Part shown: positions 31,738 to 40,834 of the stretch, piece after piece | Numbering within the stretch: the stretch's first letter is position 1 | Layout: every line of letters starts with the position of its first letter | Source: JAJZMA01 sp021850405 | Lineage (GTDB): Bacteria > Chloroflexota > Dormibacteria > Aeolococcales > Aeolococcaceae | Assembly: GCA_027365835.1 (NCBI GenBank) | Contig: DAHXLU010000063.1 | Coordinates: 1-52,184, forward strand | Reading direction: 5' to 3' | DNA length: 52,184 bases | The notes under the pieces: model-generated | Databases searched by the model: none | Told to the model about the DNA's origin: nothing | What the model saw: only the letters and a program-made list of their open reading frames with translations | Position numbers and translations under genes: made by a program

Positions 31738-34164
31738 ATGAACACCGCGCGGCCGCATGCTCCCCTCGCACATTCCAGCCCCATAGCTCCAGCGCGGAGT
31801 TCTTCGCGCCATGCTGGCCTGCGGCTTGCCACAGTTTTCTTCCTACTGGTGCTTTTGATAGCTGGTACAGCCCCGTTCATGACAGGCTCAGCACTGGCAA
31901 GTGGTACTACCCTGTACGTGTCTCCATTGGGTGGGAGTGCCGGGCCCTGTTCACTAACAGCTCCCTGCGATTTGACGCGCGCACTATCCATAGCGTCATC
32001 AGGCGACACTATAGGGATCACCGGTAACGTCCAGGGAAACATAAATCTCGGTGCGTTTTCGAATCTTACGCTGGAAGGGGTCTCTGCCGGAGCGCGGTTG
32101 GGCCCCGCAAACTCTGCTTACTCGACCATCACGATTCCGTCTGGCACCGTGGCCACGATAGAGAACCTGATCGTCCTTCCCGGGGTCCCAGAATACGGTG
32201 GAGCTATATACAACAGCGGCAGAGTTAATCTGGTAGATGCCACTATCGGGCAATCGCTGAGCTCTCATTTAACCACAACGCCGGGTGCGTCCTTTGGGGG
32301 TGGCATCTATAACGCCGGCAACGCCAGCGCTGTAGTTGTGGGATCGACCATTGCGGGGATTACTGCACAGCCGTTCAGTCTTGCCATCACACCCTCGGGG
32401 CTCGAGCAGGGAGTCGGGATTCTCAATGATGGCAGTATGACGGTGCGCAACTCCACGATAGCCGACAACATCATTGGTACTGGCACGGTGTTTCAATACC
32501 CGTTGATGCAGGGAGGTGGAATATTCAACGGCGGCTCATTGACACTTCTTGATTCTACCGTCGCAGGCACAGCACTTAGCATTGTGAACGGCGCATCACC
32601 AACGGTGGTTGGGGGGGGAATTTATAACGTTGGTACCATGACCATGGTTGCCTCCACAATTGCAGGGAATCTGAGTGGGCCCGGCGCGACAGGAGCTACC
32701 ATTTCTGGAGCTGGTATTTACAGTGACCCCTTAAGTTCCGGAAGCTACCCTGGAGTGGCCGCCGCCGCTAGTATTGTTGCAGGCAATGGACCCTCGGGTA
32801 CACAGAATTGCGCTTCTGGTGGGGTGGTTTCAGTGCTCGACAGTCTTGGTTTCAATGTCACTAATACTCCTGCAGCGCAGTGTGGCTTGACAATGACCAA
32901 CGACCAGCCCAATTCCAGCCCAGATCTGGGGAGCCTCTCCAACAATGGGGGGACCGCGTACACCATGCTTCCTGGGTCTACTGGTTCCGGAAACTACGTC
33001 ATACCCGCGGACATGGCAGTCGCATCTCCGTTCAGCGGTAGCAGCTATACCCTGTGCCCAGGGTATGACGAGCGCGGCTACGTACGGCCCGCACCAGGAG
33101 AATCGCAGTGCAGCGTTGGTGCCGTCGAGCCAGGGAGTTCCCCTCCTGCACCTCCCCAGATTACATCTGCGGCTGCTACCACGTTCACTGTGGGATCTCA
33201 AGGCACGTTTACTGTGGCGGCAACAGGGGTGCCTAGCGGCCCAACACTGACGCTGTCTGACGGTGGTGCGACCCTTCCCAGTGGCGTGACGTTCCACGAC
33301 AACGGCAATGGGACAGCCACTCTGGCCGGGACCCCGGCTGCTGGTACTGGGAAGGTGTATACATTCACGATTACGGCAAGTAACGGTGTATCACCGAGTG
33401 CTGTACAGACGTTCACGCTCACAGTGAACCAGGCCCCAGCAATCACCAGTGCCGCAAGTACCACGTTCACTGTGGGGTCGCGAGGGACGTTTACTGTGGC
33501 GGCAAGCGGCTTTCCCGCTGGAGCAGCACTGACGCTGTCTGACGGTGGTGCGACCCTTCCCAGTGGCGTGACGTTCCACGACAACGGCAATGGGACAGCC
33601 ACTCTGGCCGGGACCCCGGCTGCTGGTATTGGGAAGGTGTATACATTTACGATTACGGCAAGTAACGGTGTATCACCGAGTGCCGTACAGACGTTCACGC
33701 TTACATGCGCACTACAGGGTGTCGTTCTCTCTGTGCAGGTGCGACCAACCGCGGCTGTTCTGGGTAGCCCGGTGACGATCACGGCAGCGGTGGCATCGAA
33801 CACCGGGGGTGGCAGTACACCCACAGGGACGGTGTCGTTTGCCGATGCCCCCATTGCCGGGTGCCAGGATGTACCCCTTGTGAGGGGCACTGCGACATGC
33901 ACTACATCGGGCCTGCCTCTGGGGACTGACCACATTCACGCTACCTACAGCGGCAATAGCCTGTTTGCCGCTGCCGTGGCTGCGGCGACGGTAGAGGTTG
34001 TGGCACCAGCATCAGCATCAGCATCAGTTCCTGTTCCTGCCACTGGGGTGGGGCCCACGCTGTGGCCCTCTGTGCTGTTGGGTCTGCTGCTTGCGCTGGG
34101 CGGTGTGATGGTGGTGCGTAGACGGATTCCGCGCGTTACCCGTGACCGGAGCAGGAAGCTGTAA
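31738..34164 (+). CDS. Surface protein: parallel beta-helix, two identical Ig-like domains, Ig repeat and C-terminal anchor
   Basis: 808 aa from ATG 31738 (a TTG at 31687 is also in frame). Signal peptide ends near ALASG. Residues about 55-460 show short repeats (GGGIYNAGN, GGGIFNGGS, GGGIYNVGT; STIAG, STVAG) typical of a right-handed beta-helix. Two nearly identical Ig-like (He_PIG type) domains of 94 residues follow, then a Big_3-like domain (HIHATYSGNSLFAA). The end has PATG, a hydrophobic helix and RRRIPRVTRDRSRKL, laid out like a sortase or other cell-wall sorting signal, although PATG differs from LPxTG. A perfect hairpin follows the stop. Likely an adhesin or cell-surface enzyme-like protein. 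Confidence 0.85.
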   Translation: MNTARPHAPLAHSSPIAPARSSSRHAGLRLATVFFLLVLLIAGTAPFMTGSALASGTTLYVSPLGGSAGPCSLTAPCDLTRALSIASSGDTIGITGNVQGNINLGAFSNLTLEGVSAGARLGPANSAYSTITIPSGTVATIENLIVLPGVPEYGGAIYNSGRVNLVDATIGQSLSSHLTTTPGASFGGGIYNAGNASAVVVGSTIAGITAQPFSLAITPSGLEQGVGILNDGSMTVRNSTIADNIIGTGTVFQYPLMQGGGIFNGGSLTLLDSTVAGTALSIVNGASPTVVGGGIYNVGTMTMVASTIAGNLSGPGATGATISGAGIYSDPLSSGSYPGVAAAASIVAGNGPSGTQNCASGGVVSVLDSLGFNVTNTPAAQCGLTMTNDQPNSSPDLGSLSNNGGTAYTMLPGSTGSGNYVIPADMAVASPFSGSSYTLCPGYDERGYVRPAPGESQCSVGAVEPGSSPPAPPQITSAAATTFTVGSQGTFTVAATGVPSGPTLTLSDGGATLPSGVTFHDNGNGTATLAGTPAAGTGKVYTFTITASNGVSPSAVQTFTLTVNQAPAITSAASTTFTVGSRGTFTVAASGFPAGAALTLSDGGATLPSGVTFHDNGNGTATLAGTPAAGIGKVYTFTITASNGVSPSAVQTFTLTCALQGVVLSVQVRPTAAVLGSPVTITAAVASNTGGGSTPTGTVSFADAPIAGCQDVPLVRGTATCTTSGLPLGTDHIHATYSGNSLFAAAVAAATVEVVAPASASASVPVPATGVGPTLWPSVLLGLLLALGGVMVVRRRIPRVTRDRSRKL
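33177..33423 (+). repeat. 282-bp tandem repeat, copy 1
   Basis: First copy of a repeat that encodes the Ig-like domain of the surface protein. Most of its length is identical to copy 2 at the base level, including third codon positions. Confidence 0.85.
33459..33705 (+). repeat. 282-bp tandem repeat, copy 2
   Basis: Second copy, offset by exactly 282 bp (94 codons). Differences are few and cluster near the start of the unit, pointing to recent duplication or ongoing gene conversion. Confidence 0.85.
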
Positions 34165-34183
34165 CTCCAGCGTTCCGCTGGAG
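34165..34183 (+). terminator. Hairpin directly after the surface-protein stop
   Basis: CTCCAGCG / CGCTGGAG form a perfect 8-bp stem with a TTC loop, starting at the base after the TAA stop. No U-tract follows. Probable terminator or 3'-end stabiliser. Confidence 0.55.
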
Positions 34184-34372
34184 CGGCACCGACATGAGCC
34201 ACTGTGGCTGCGTGCCCGGTTCATTCTCGTACTCGGTGGTGTGCTTGCCCCTCCCACCAGGCCATCACAGCTTTCGTGGCTGACGCGTTGCCAATGAGAA
34301 AGCGGTTTCCCCTTGGGTGGCGAGCAGAAGCGAAGAGAGCGAACAGACCATGCCGAGCAGGGTGAGCCCGGC

Positions 34373-34522
34373 CTAAATGGCTATTCCAGGTGTCTAGTGG
34401 GGTGGCAGGCATCCAGGTCACCTCGCACAGATCTGCCCCTGGATGCGCTGGAGATGGCGATCTGGGGACGTGGTGGCAGGCTGGACGGTCTGGTCCACCA
34501 CAGTGACCGTGGGGTCCAGGAA
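34373..34522 (+). pseudogene. IS3-family transposase (OrfB) fragment
   Basis: Fifty in-frame codons read YSRCLVGWQASRSPRTDLP and LDALEMAIW ... LDGLVHHSDRGVQ. This is the DDE integrase core of IS3-family OrfB around its second catalytic Asp (HSDRG). Nothing on either side continues the transposase in any frame, so only a decayed core piece remains. Confidence 0.8.
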
Positions 34523-34684
34523 TTTGCCGGTGGAGAAATCGCCAGGGACCCTCCTGGAAGAACAGGTAAGTCATCGTCCGGCTCCAGCACCGGCAACAGG
34601 GCCAGCCAGGCTCCACTGGGCTCACCGGCCTGGCGACTGAGATCCTTTCAGGGTAACCCAGATCGTCCACTGGTATTCTTTTCA

Positions 34685-34714
34685 TTGACTATTGATCCCG
34701 CCCCTGCCTATAGT
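34685..34714 (+). promoter_or_regulatory. Promoter of the acyl-CoA metabolism genes
   Basis: TTGACT (34685-34690) and TATAGT (34709-34714) are 18 nt apart. The start codon at 34771 has a GGGAGGGG ribosome site. Confidence 0.65.
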
Positions 34715-34770
34715 CCTGTCGGTATTGATACTCTTTTTTGCCCTTACGGGTGCAGTAGCGGGAGGGGCGC

Positions 34771-35193
34771 ATGACCAGGGATGTGGCTGTCGGCAGGAGG
34801 TACGGCTGTACTGTGCCCCTTGCCCCTGGTTTTTCGGAGAAGCTTGCCACTGTGTCTGGGTTCACCGGCAGCGACAGGTCCCTTGGGGCAGCCATCCAGC
34901 TATTCTCGGCAGCGTTCGATCAGCTTCTTGCTGACCCAGCCATGGGGCTCGAACTGGCAGGCCTTATCCATTCTTTCCAGGAGTTCCAGTTTGCTCCAGA
35001 CACTGACTGGGCAGCGGTTGGAGAGCTGGAGGTAGCGGCCGAGATAACTTCTGTGTCCCTGCGGCGCGGTATGCGGCTCATTGAGGTGGCGTTGACAGCA
35101 AGTGCTGGGGGAGGGCCGCTTCTTTCGGGCGAAACCAGAATCATGGCCCGGGCCCACAAAGCAGGTGAGGAGGATCATGGATTCGGGGCATAG
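34771..35193 (+). CDS. MaoC N-terminal-like dehydratase subunit (HadA-like)
   Basis: 140 aa. The N-terminal part (VGRRYGCTVPLAPGFSEKLATVSGFTGSD..., split here) fits the FAS1-like or MaoC N-terminal hot-dog fold that lacks the catalytic Asp/His motif. It pairs with the catalytic subunit encoded next, overlapping by 17 nt. Such pairs form heterodimeric (3R)-hydroxyacyl-ACP or -CoA dehydratases. GGGAGGGG precedes ATG 34771. The call rests mostly on size, the hot-dog-like helix and the partner gene. Confidence 0.7.
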   Translation: MTRDVAVGRRYGCTVPLAPGFSEKLATVSGFTGSDRSLGAAIQLFSAAFDQLLADPAMGLELAGLIHSFQEFQFAPDTDWAAVGELEVAAEITSVSLRRGMRLIEVALTASAGGGPLLSGETRIMARAHKAGEEDHGFGA

Positions 35194-35614
35194 CGATGGG
35201 CTCGATGGGATGGCCGATTCTGGTTTTGAATTTGGTCCGGGTGAACTTTCGTTCGATGCAGACCGGGTAACAGAGTATGCTGAACTGTCTGGTGACCACA
35301 ATCCGATCCATCTCGACCAGGACTATGCCAGGGCACAGGGGCTTGCCGGCCCCATTGTGCACGGTATGCTGCTTCTTTCTGGCGTCTGTGGCATTGCGCA
35401 GGGATGGGCTGGCAGCAATGCCCGGCTGGTGTCGGTCAGTTGCAGGTTTCACCGTCCGTTGCTTGTGGGAGGGAGGCTGATGGTCTATGGCCGGGTGATA
35501 GCCAGAAGCAGCACCAGCATCGACATTGGGATTGAGGCAGTTTCAGATGCGGACGAAAAAGTGCTGACCCGTTCGCAGGCAGCGTTCAGAATTAGCAGCA
35601 ATGGTCAGCCGTAA
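35177..35614 (+). CDS. MaoC-type (R)-hydratase / dehydratase subunit (HadB-like)
   Basis: 145 aa. The hydratase-2 motif YAELSGDHNPIHLDQDYA (about 34-51) holds the catalytic Asp and His. GLAGPIVHGMLLLS completes the site. It adds water to, or removes it from, enoyl / 3R-hydroxyacyl thioesters. ATG 35177 is chosen for the strong GAGGAGG just upstream; a longer frame from 35102 lies inside the previous gene. It is followed 20 nt later by an acyl-CoA dehydrogenase, so fatty acyl-CoA turnover is the likely setting. Confidence 0.9.
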   Translation: MDSGHSDGLDGMADSGFEFGPGELSFDADRVTEYAELSGDHNPIHLDQDYARAQGLAGPIVHGMLLLSGVCGIAQGWAGSNARLVSVSCRFHRPLLVGGRLMVYGRVIARSSTSIDIGIEAVSDADEKVLTRSQAAFRISSNGQP

Positions 35615-35634
35615 AAAGGTAAAAGGAAGCATCG

Positions 35635-36861
35635 ATGTCCCTCGACTTTAGTTTGACGCCCGAACAGGAGGAGATCCGTAACCTCGCGCATGACTTTGCC
35701 GTCAATGAGATGCGCCCCAAGGCAGCCTACTTTGATGAGCATGAGGAGACACCCTGGGATGCGATGAAGAAGGCCCATGACCTGGGCATAGGGCCAAGCG
35801 CGGGCTTCCCCGTAGAGTACGGTGGAGGCGGAGTGGACCTGATTACCCAGATGATTCTTTCTGAGGAGCTGTCGTGGGGCGATGCAGGTATGGCGGTGGC
35901 GATCAATGCCAGCGGCCTGGCTGGTGCCGGTATTCTGGCGATGGGGACGGAGGAGCAGAAGAAGAAGTACATCGGGATGCTATCGGATCCTGCCCAGCTG
36001 CGGCTGGGTGCGATGGGATTGACCGAGCCTAATTCAGGCTCGGACTCAATGGCACTGGAAACGCTGGCCACGCCTGTTGATGGGGGCTACAGGCTGAATG
36101 GTGTCAAGCAGTTCTGTACCAACGGAGGCATTGCGGACATACAGGTTGTCTTTGCAACCCTTGACCGCTCGCTTGGTGCCGCAGGGGTTACCGCATTTGT
36201 GGTCGAGAAGGGAACACCGGGCATGAGTCAGGGCCGGAAGGAGAGGAAGCTAGGAGTGCGTGCCTCCCATACAGCCCAGGTCATCTTTGAGGATTGTTTC
36301 GTACCGGCAGAAGCCCGCCTGGGATATGACCGTGACGGAAATGCCACTGGTCCTGGAGCAGTTGGTGCGATGATGATGCTGGAGGCAACCAGGCCCATGG
36401 TCGCAGCCGGGGCCATCGGGATCGCGCGTGCCGCATTTGAGTTTGCACGTGATTATGCACTGGAGCGCCAGCAATTCGGGCGTCCTATCGCCAAGCAGGA
36501 GGCCGTAGCGTTCAAGCTGGCCGACATGGCAACCGAGATTGACGCGGCACGCCTTCTGGCATGGAGGGCTGCATGGATGGCTGCCAACCAGATTCCACTC
36601 GCCAGGGGAGAGGGATCCATGGCCAAACTGTTCGCCGGGGACATGGCGATGCGCGTGACTGTGGAGGCGGTACAGATTCTGGGCGGGTACGGTTACATCA
36701 AGGAGTACCCAGTGGAGCGGTTCATGCGCGATGCCAAGATCTACCAGATATGGGAAGGTACTGCTGAGATACAGCGACTGGTGATAAGCAGGTATCTCCT
36801 GGGCGAGTGGCGCGCCAGGAGTGTAGCCAGGCCTGAAGGGCAGAAGACGCCGGTCGGATAG
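35635..36861 (+). CDS. Acyl-CoA dehydrogenase
   Basis: 408 aa, standard length. It oxidises acyl-CoA to trans-2-enoyl-CoA with FAD. N-terminal helical domain (LDFSLTPEQEEIRNLAHDFA), FAD and substrate block LGAMGLTEPNSGSD (about 122-135), QFCTNGGIADIQVV, then C-terminal signature QFGRPIAKQEAVAFKLADM and ILGGYGYIKEYPVERFMRD. The catalytic Glu is in IYQIWEGTAEIQRL. AAGGAA precedes ATG 35635. It would supply the enoyl-CoA used by the hydratase encoded just upstream. The chain-length preference cannot be told. Confidence 0.95.
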   Translation: MSLDFSLTPEQEEIRNLAHDFAVNEMRPKAAYFDEHEETPWDAMKKAHDLGIGPSAGFPVEYGGGGVDLITQMILSEELSWGDAGMAVAINASGLAGAGILAMGTEEQKKKYIGMLSDPAQLRLGAMGLTEPNSGSDSMALETLATPVDGGYRLNGVKQFCTNGGIADIQVVFATLDRSLGAAGVTAFVVEKGTPGMSQGRKERKLGVRASHTAQVIFEDCFVPAEARLGYDRDGNATGPGAVGAMMMLEATRPMVAAGAIGIARAAFEFARDYALERQQFGRPIAKQEAVAFKLADMATEIDAARLLAWRAAWMAANQIPLARGEGSMAKLFAGDMAMRVTVEAVQILGGYGYIKEYPVERFMRDAKIYQIWEGTAEIQRLVISRYLLGEWRARSVARPEGQKTPVG

Positions 36862-36893
36862 CTCTGCTGCGCCCTTGCCCTTATGCCATTAAG

Positions 36894-37319
36894 TTAGTGG
36901 TGCAACAGCTGGATGAGGTTGGACCAGACGGTAACAGTCCCAATGGCAGCTACTGCCCAGGCGAGGGGGAGAGAGAGCCGGAGTGGCAGCCGTCGGCAAT
37001 TGACTATAAGCACCACTGAGACGCCAAGTTTGGCAGCAACGGTGGCAAGCGGTCCAAATGAGCCAAGAGCCACAGCCATGAGTGGATTTTCCTCAACCAG
37101 GCCATGCTGGAGGCCCAGCATGGTAGTTCCCAGGTCAGCAAGCTGCATGCCAGCAGCAAATGCCACTGAGGCTGTCAGCAGCAGGAGGACCCACTGCGGG
37201 TGGTTCTTCCGGTAGGATGCCGCGCGCGGGCGAGGCGCCCTGCCAGCGACAGCCCCAACCCCATAGGCAGGTTCCACCTGGCGGCCCCGCCATCTGGTCG
37301 TTGCTGGCTGGCTTTGCAT
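36894..37319 (-). CDS. DUF5658-type membrane protein
   Basis: 141 aa, with a basic, Arg-rich N-terminus (about 40 residues) and three hydrophobic helices. ADLGTTMLGLQHGLVEENPLM is characteristic of the DUF5658 family (Asp, Thr and Glu-x-NP pattern). Function of the family is unknown. The gene is convergent with the acyl-CoA dehydrogenase gene and has the best leaderless promoter of the window. Confidence 0.8.
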   Translation of the reverse strand: MQSQPATTRWRGRQVEPAYGVGAVAGRAPRPRAASYRKNHPQWVLLLLTASVAFAAGMQLADLGTTMLGLQHGLVEENPLMAVALGSFGPLATVAAKLGVSVVLIVNCRRLPLRLSLPLAWAVAAIGTVTVWSNLIQLLHH

Positions 37320-37327
37320 CGCTCGTT

Positions 37328-37357
37328 ACTATAGACGGGTTAGCATGCCGGTGTCAT
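37328..37357 (-). promoter_or_regulatory. Promoter of the DUF5658 gene, leaderless
   Basis: Read on the minus strand: ATGACA (37357-37352), 18 nt, TATAGT (37333-37328), 8 nt, then the ATG start at 37319. Both boxes are near consensus, so the transcript should begin at or beside the start codon. Confidence 0.65.
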
Positions 37358-37520
37358 GGAGCACAGGGGCTAGTGTTACGGGCTGGCAATACGGAGCACA
37401 GGAGGGATGTCCGTGCTCCAATGACCTTCCCCTTGGCCCGCCGTCGCGGCAAAGACCAGGGTGCGCTCCCATTCCCGATAATGGGGCATGACGGTTTAAC
37501 CATTTGGAACTGGAGAGAGC

Positions 37521-38354
37521 ATGTTTGACCTTACCGGGAAAGTTGCTGTAGTAACGGGTGGATCCAGGGGGCTTGGCCGGGCAGACTGTCTGACGCTGGC
37601 AAAGGCAGGGGCGGATGTGGTTGTGACAGACATCCTCATTGAGTCGGACCCATCCATCCAGGAGGCTGCAGAGCATGCCAATTCACCCCTGGCACAGCTC
37701 TTTGCATCGCAGAATGTGGTCTATTCGGAAGCCACCAGCGACGCTATCCGGGCCATGGGAAGGCGGTCGGCTGCAATAAAGATGGACGTGACCGACCGGG
37801 ATCAGGTTCACGCTGTTTTTGCACAGATCGTTGAGCAGTTCGGCTCCATCGACATACTGGTGAACAATGCTGCAACACTAGACCATGTTGCCCAGATCGA
37901 GAGCCAGAGTGATGATTTCTGGGACCGGGATGTACTTGTAAACCTGACAGGCGCATACAACTGCACCAAGGCTGCATTTCCCTACATGCGCCAGCGCAAC
38001 TGGGGAAGGATTATTTACATGGCGTCGGTCGCAGGTACTCTGGGCGGATTTGGCCAGTCCTCATATGCCTCCACCAAGGCAGGAGTGATTGGACTTGGCA
38101 AGTCAGTTGCCCTGGAAGGCGCTCGTTTTGGTATTACCGCCAACATTGTTGCGCCAGGCATCATTGGGACTGAGGCTTTCAAGGCTGGCAATCCCAAGAT
38201 GAATGACCGGATGGTACTGCGCACAGCCATGCGTTCAGCCGGGGAGCCAGAGGATATCGCCCATACGATTACGTTCCTGGTGTCGCCTGAGGCCAAGTAC
38301 CTCACGGGCCAGGTTATAACCGTAGCAGGCGGGATAGACCTCTTTACCTTCTGA
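37521..38354 (+). CDS. Short-chain dehydrogenase/reductase (SDR)
   Basis: 277 aa, classical SDR. The cofactor motif is TGGSRGLG (about 13-20) with VTD at the next strand end; MDVTDRD and LVNNAA follow; the catalytic triad is Ser in YMASVAG and Tyr/Lys in YASTK. An insertion of about 35 residues after the second strand (IESDPSIQEAAEHANSP) is longer than usual. GGAGAGAG precedes ATG 37521. It is probably a 3-hydroxyacyl or other alcohol dehydrogenase, in keeping with the acyl-CoA genes upstream; the substrate is not known. Confidence 0.93.
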   Translation: MFDLTGKVAVVTGGSRGLGRADCLTLAKAGADVVVTDILIESDPSIQEAAEHANSPLAQLFASQNVVYSEATSDAIRAMGRRSAAIKMDVTDRDQVHAVFAQIVEQFGSIDILVNNAATLDHVAQIESQSDDFWDRDVLVNLTGAYNCTKAAFPYMRQRNWGRIIYMASVAGTLGGFGQSSYASTKAGVIGLGKSVALEGARFGITANIVAPGIIGTEAFKAGNPKMNDRMVLRTAMRSAGEPEDIAHTITFLVSPEAKYLTGQVITVAGGIDLFTF

Positions 38355-38624
38355 TCATGGACTACCTGCTGGCAGGCAGCTATGCGCCAGAAAGCGTGCG
38401 CCATGTGCGCTTCGGGGTTCCTGCCCGGCATCTACCCAAAAGGCCCAAACTGGTCTCCAGCTGCCGCTGGTAGCGGTTACACTGGCGGGTTTGGGGGAAA
38501 ATTTGTGCCATTTGGGGTGACATTTCGGCAGAAGGTCCTCCAAATCCCCTACAATCTCCGGCGCTGGGGTATGGGATATGGTTGTCCCTAACCCGACAGG
38601 TCCAAACCACTACTGAGAGGATAC

Positions 38625-40703
38625 ATGAGCCTTAGCATACTGGTGCCGATTGGTCTGGCTGGCGTTATCGCGCTGATTTACGCCTCCTATCTCATTACCT
38701 GGGTTATGAAGCAGCCCAAGGGCAATGAGAAAATGCAGGAGATCGCCAAGGCGATCCAGGAGGGGGCCTCTGCCTACCTGAACCGTCAGTACACGATCAT
38801 AGGGATTATAGGGGTCGTGATCGCCATCCTTCTGACTGTGGGTCTGGGCTGGCAGACAGGGGTCCTGTTTGTCCTGGGAGCAGTTCTCTCGGGAGCAGCT
38901 GGCTATGTGGGTATGAACATCTCAGTGCGCTCCAACCTACGTACAGCTGAGGCTGCACGTAGTGGCGTCAACAAGGCCCTGAGGGTAGCGTTCCGTGGTG
39001 GCGCGGTGACAGGTTTTTTTGTTGTCGGCTTCGGGCTGATCGGGGTGGTGCTGGCGTATGGTGTATTCCAGGATTTCGCTGCACTGACCGGTTTTGCTTT
39101 CGGGGCTTCACTTATCTCAGTCTTTGCCAGGCTTGGGGGTGGGATCTATACCAAGGCAGCTGATGTTGGAGCAGACCTGGTGGGCAAGGTTGAGGCTGGT
39201 ATCCCCGAGGATGATCCAAGGAACCCAGCGGTTATTGCAGACAATGTTGGCGACAATGTTGGTGACTGCGCGGGAATGGCAGCAGACCTTTTTGAAACCT
39301 ATGCAGTTACTGCCGTAGCCACCATGCTGCTTGGCAGCCTGCTGTATCACACAGGTCTTGGCAAGCCAGTGCTTGCCTACGTACTCTATCCGCTCATTCT
39401 GGGTGCCATTGCAATTGTAGCTTCCATTGTTGGGGCCTACTTCATCTGGATGCCCAAGAATGGCTGGATCATGGGTGCGCTCTACCGGGGTCTGCTGGCG
39501 GCAGTCATTGTCGCTATCCCTCTTTTCTTCTTAGCTACCTATCTGATGAATCAGCATGGATACTTCTCTGCCGGCGCTGGTGGGTCGGGACTGCCCTATC
39601 CGGTTTTCAACCTGTTCTGGTGTGCGGTGATTGGTGTTGCCATAACGATTGTGATTGTGGGTTTGACTGAATTCTTTACCGGTGCGCAGTTCTGGCCAGT
39701 ACGGATGATCGCGAGAGCATCCCAGACCGGTCATGCTACCAACATCATTGCTGGCATTTCCATCGGCATGGAGGGAGCAACACCCCCAGTGCTGGTCATT
39801 GCCATTGGTATTCTGGGAGCAGCTGCACTTGCTGGCCTGTATGGGATTGGGATTGCTGCGGTCGGGATGCTCTCCATGGCTGGAATAGTTGTCGCCATAG
39901 ACTCCTTTGGTCCCATAACCGACAATGCCGGGGGGATCGCAGAGATGGCGGCGCTGCCCGAAGATGTGCGGAAGGTAACTGACGCACTGGACGCGGTGGG
40001 AAATACAACCAAGGCGGTCACCAAAGGATACGCGATTGGATCCGCGGGCCTTGCAGCGCTGGTCCTGTTTTCTTCCTACACGCATGTGATCCAGCTGCAC
40101 CTGCCGAGTCCAGGTACGCACTTCCTTTCCCAGTTCAGCCTGACCCAGCCTGATGTTATCGTTGGCCTTTTCCTGGGAGGGATCATGCCGTTCATCTTTG
40201 GCTCCCTTTCCATGCTGGCAGTGGGCAGGGCTGCTGGGGGCGTTGTGATAGAGGTGCGTCGGCAGTTCCGTGAGATAGCCGGCATCATGGAGGGAACCGG
40301 CAAGCCTGAATATGGCAAGTGCGTCAGCCTCGTAACCAGGGCTGCCCAGAGGGAGATGATCATCCCTGGCCTGCTTCCAGTTGTGGCGCCGATTCTGGTT
40401 GGGCTGATTCTCGGGCCAGTTGCCCTGGGGGCCATGCTGGTGGGAACGATCATTGTTGGCCTCTTTGTTGCCCTGCAGATGACGACAGGGGGAGGGGCGT
40501 GGGACAACGCCAAGAAGTACATCGAGGAAGGCAATTTCGGGGGCAAGGGCAGTGATGCCCATGCGGCTGCGGTTACTGGCGATACAGTGGGTGACCCTTG
40601 CAAGGACACCGCTGGTCCAGCGATCAACCCCATGATCAAGGTGATGAACATCATTGCTATCCTGATTGCACCCACTGTTGCCATACATCACATCTTCTTC
40701 TAG
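38625..40703 (+). CDS. hppA: K+-independent proton-pumping membrane pyrophosphatase
   Basis: 692 aa with about 16 helices. It couples pyrophosphate hydrolysis to ion pumping. The substrate-binding motifs are intact: DVGADLVGKVEAG, DDPRNPAVIADNVGDNVGD, and C-terminal GGAWDNAKKYIEEG ... DTVGDPCKDTAGPAINP. The K+-dependence site reads GNTTKAVTKGYAIG; Lys in place of Ala and Thr in place of Gly mark the K+-independent H+-pumping subfamily. GAGAGGA precedes ATG 38625. Monocistronic. It would add to proton motive force beside the respiratory complex of this window. Confidence 0.96.
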   Translation: MSLSILVPIGLAGVIALIYASYLITWVMKQPKGNEKMQEIAKAIQEGASAYLNRQYTIIGIIGVVIAILLTVGLGWQTGVLFVLGAVLSGAAGYVGMNISVRSNLRTAEAARSGVNKALRVAFRGGAVTGFFVVGFGLIGVVLAYGVFQDFAALTGFAFGASLISVFARLGGGIYTKAADVGADLVGKVEAGIPEDDPRNPAVIADNVGDNVGDCAGMAADLFETYAVTAVATMLLGSLLYHTGLGKPVLAYVLYPLILGAIAIVASIVGAYFIWMPKNGWIMGALYRGLLAAVIVAIPLFFLATYLMNQHGYFSAGAGGSGLPYPVFNLFWCAVIGVAITIVIVGLTEFFTGAQFWPVRMIARASQTGHATNIIAGISIGMEGATPPVLVIAIGILGAAALAGLYGIGIAAVGMLSMAGIVVAIDSFGPITDNAGGIAEMAALPEDVRKVTDALDAVGNTTKAVTKGYAIGSAGLAALVLFSSYTHVIQLHLPSPGTHFLSQFSLTQPDVIVGLFLGGIMPFIFGSLSMLAVGRAAGGVVIEVRRQFREIAGIMEGTGKPEYGKCVSLVTRAAQREMIIPGLLPVVAPILVGLILGPVALGAMLVGTIIVGLFVALQMTTGGGAWDNAKKYIEEGNFGGKGSDAHAAAVTGDTVGDPCKDTAGPAINPMIKVMNIIAILIAPTVAIHHIFF

Positions 40704-40819
40704 GCAGGGACGACCGGCTGTAGTCCGCACCAGGTCGCTGCACTCACGCCCGCGACCAGGGCCGGAAGAGATGTGGATGTACGCCTACCGTGGCGTGGGC
40801 AGGGTAGTAGGGCGTTTTC

Positions 40820-40825
40820 TAGTGT
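40820..40825 (+). promoter_or_regulatory. -10 box before the 114-aa hypothetical gene
   Basis: TAGTGT ends 9 nt before ATG 40835, at the upper end of the leaderless spacing in this window. Confidence 0.3.
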
Positions 40826-40834
40826 GGGGCAGGT

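Larger units (their letters stand above)
34184..34770. other. Intergenic region with IS relic
   Basis: Between the surface protein and the acyl-CoA gene group. It contains a 150-bp relic of an IS3-type transposase (34373-34522) and, at the right, a good promoter (34685-34714). The rest has no recognisable content, and no IS ends or target duplications are visible. Confidence 0.5.
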
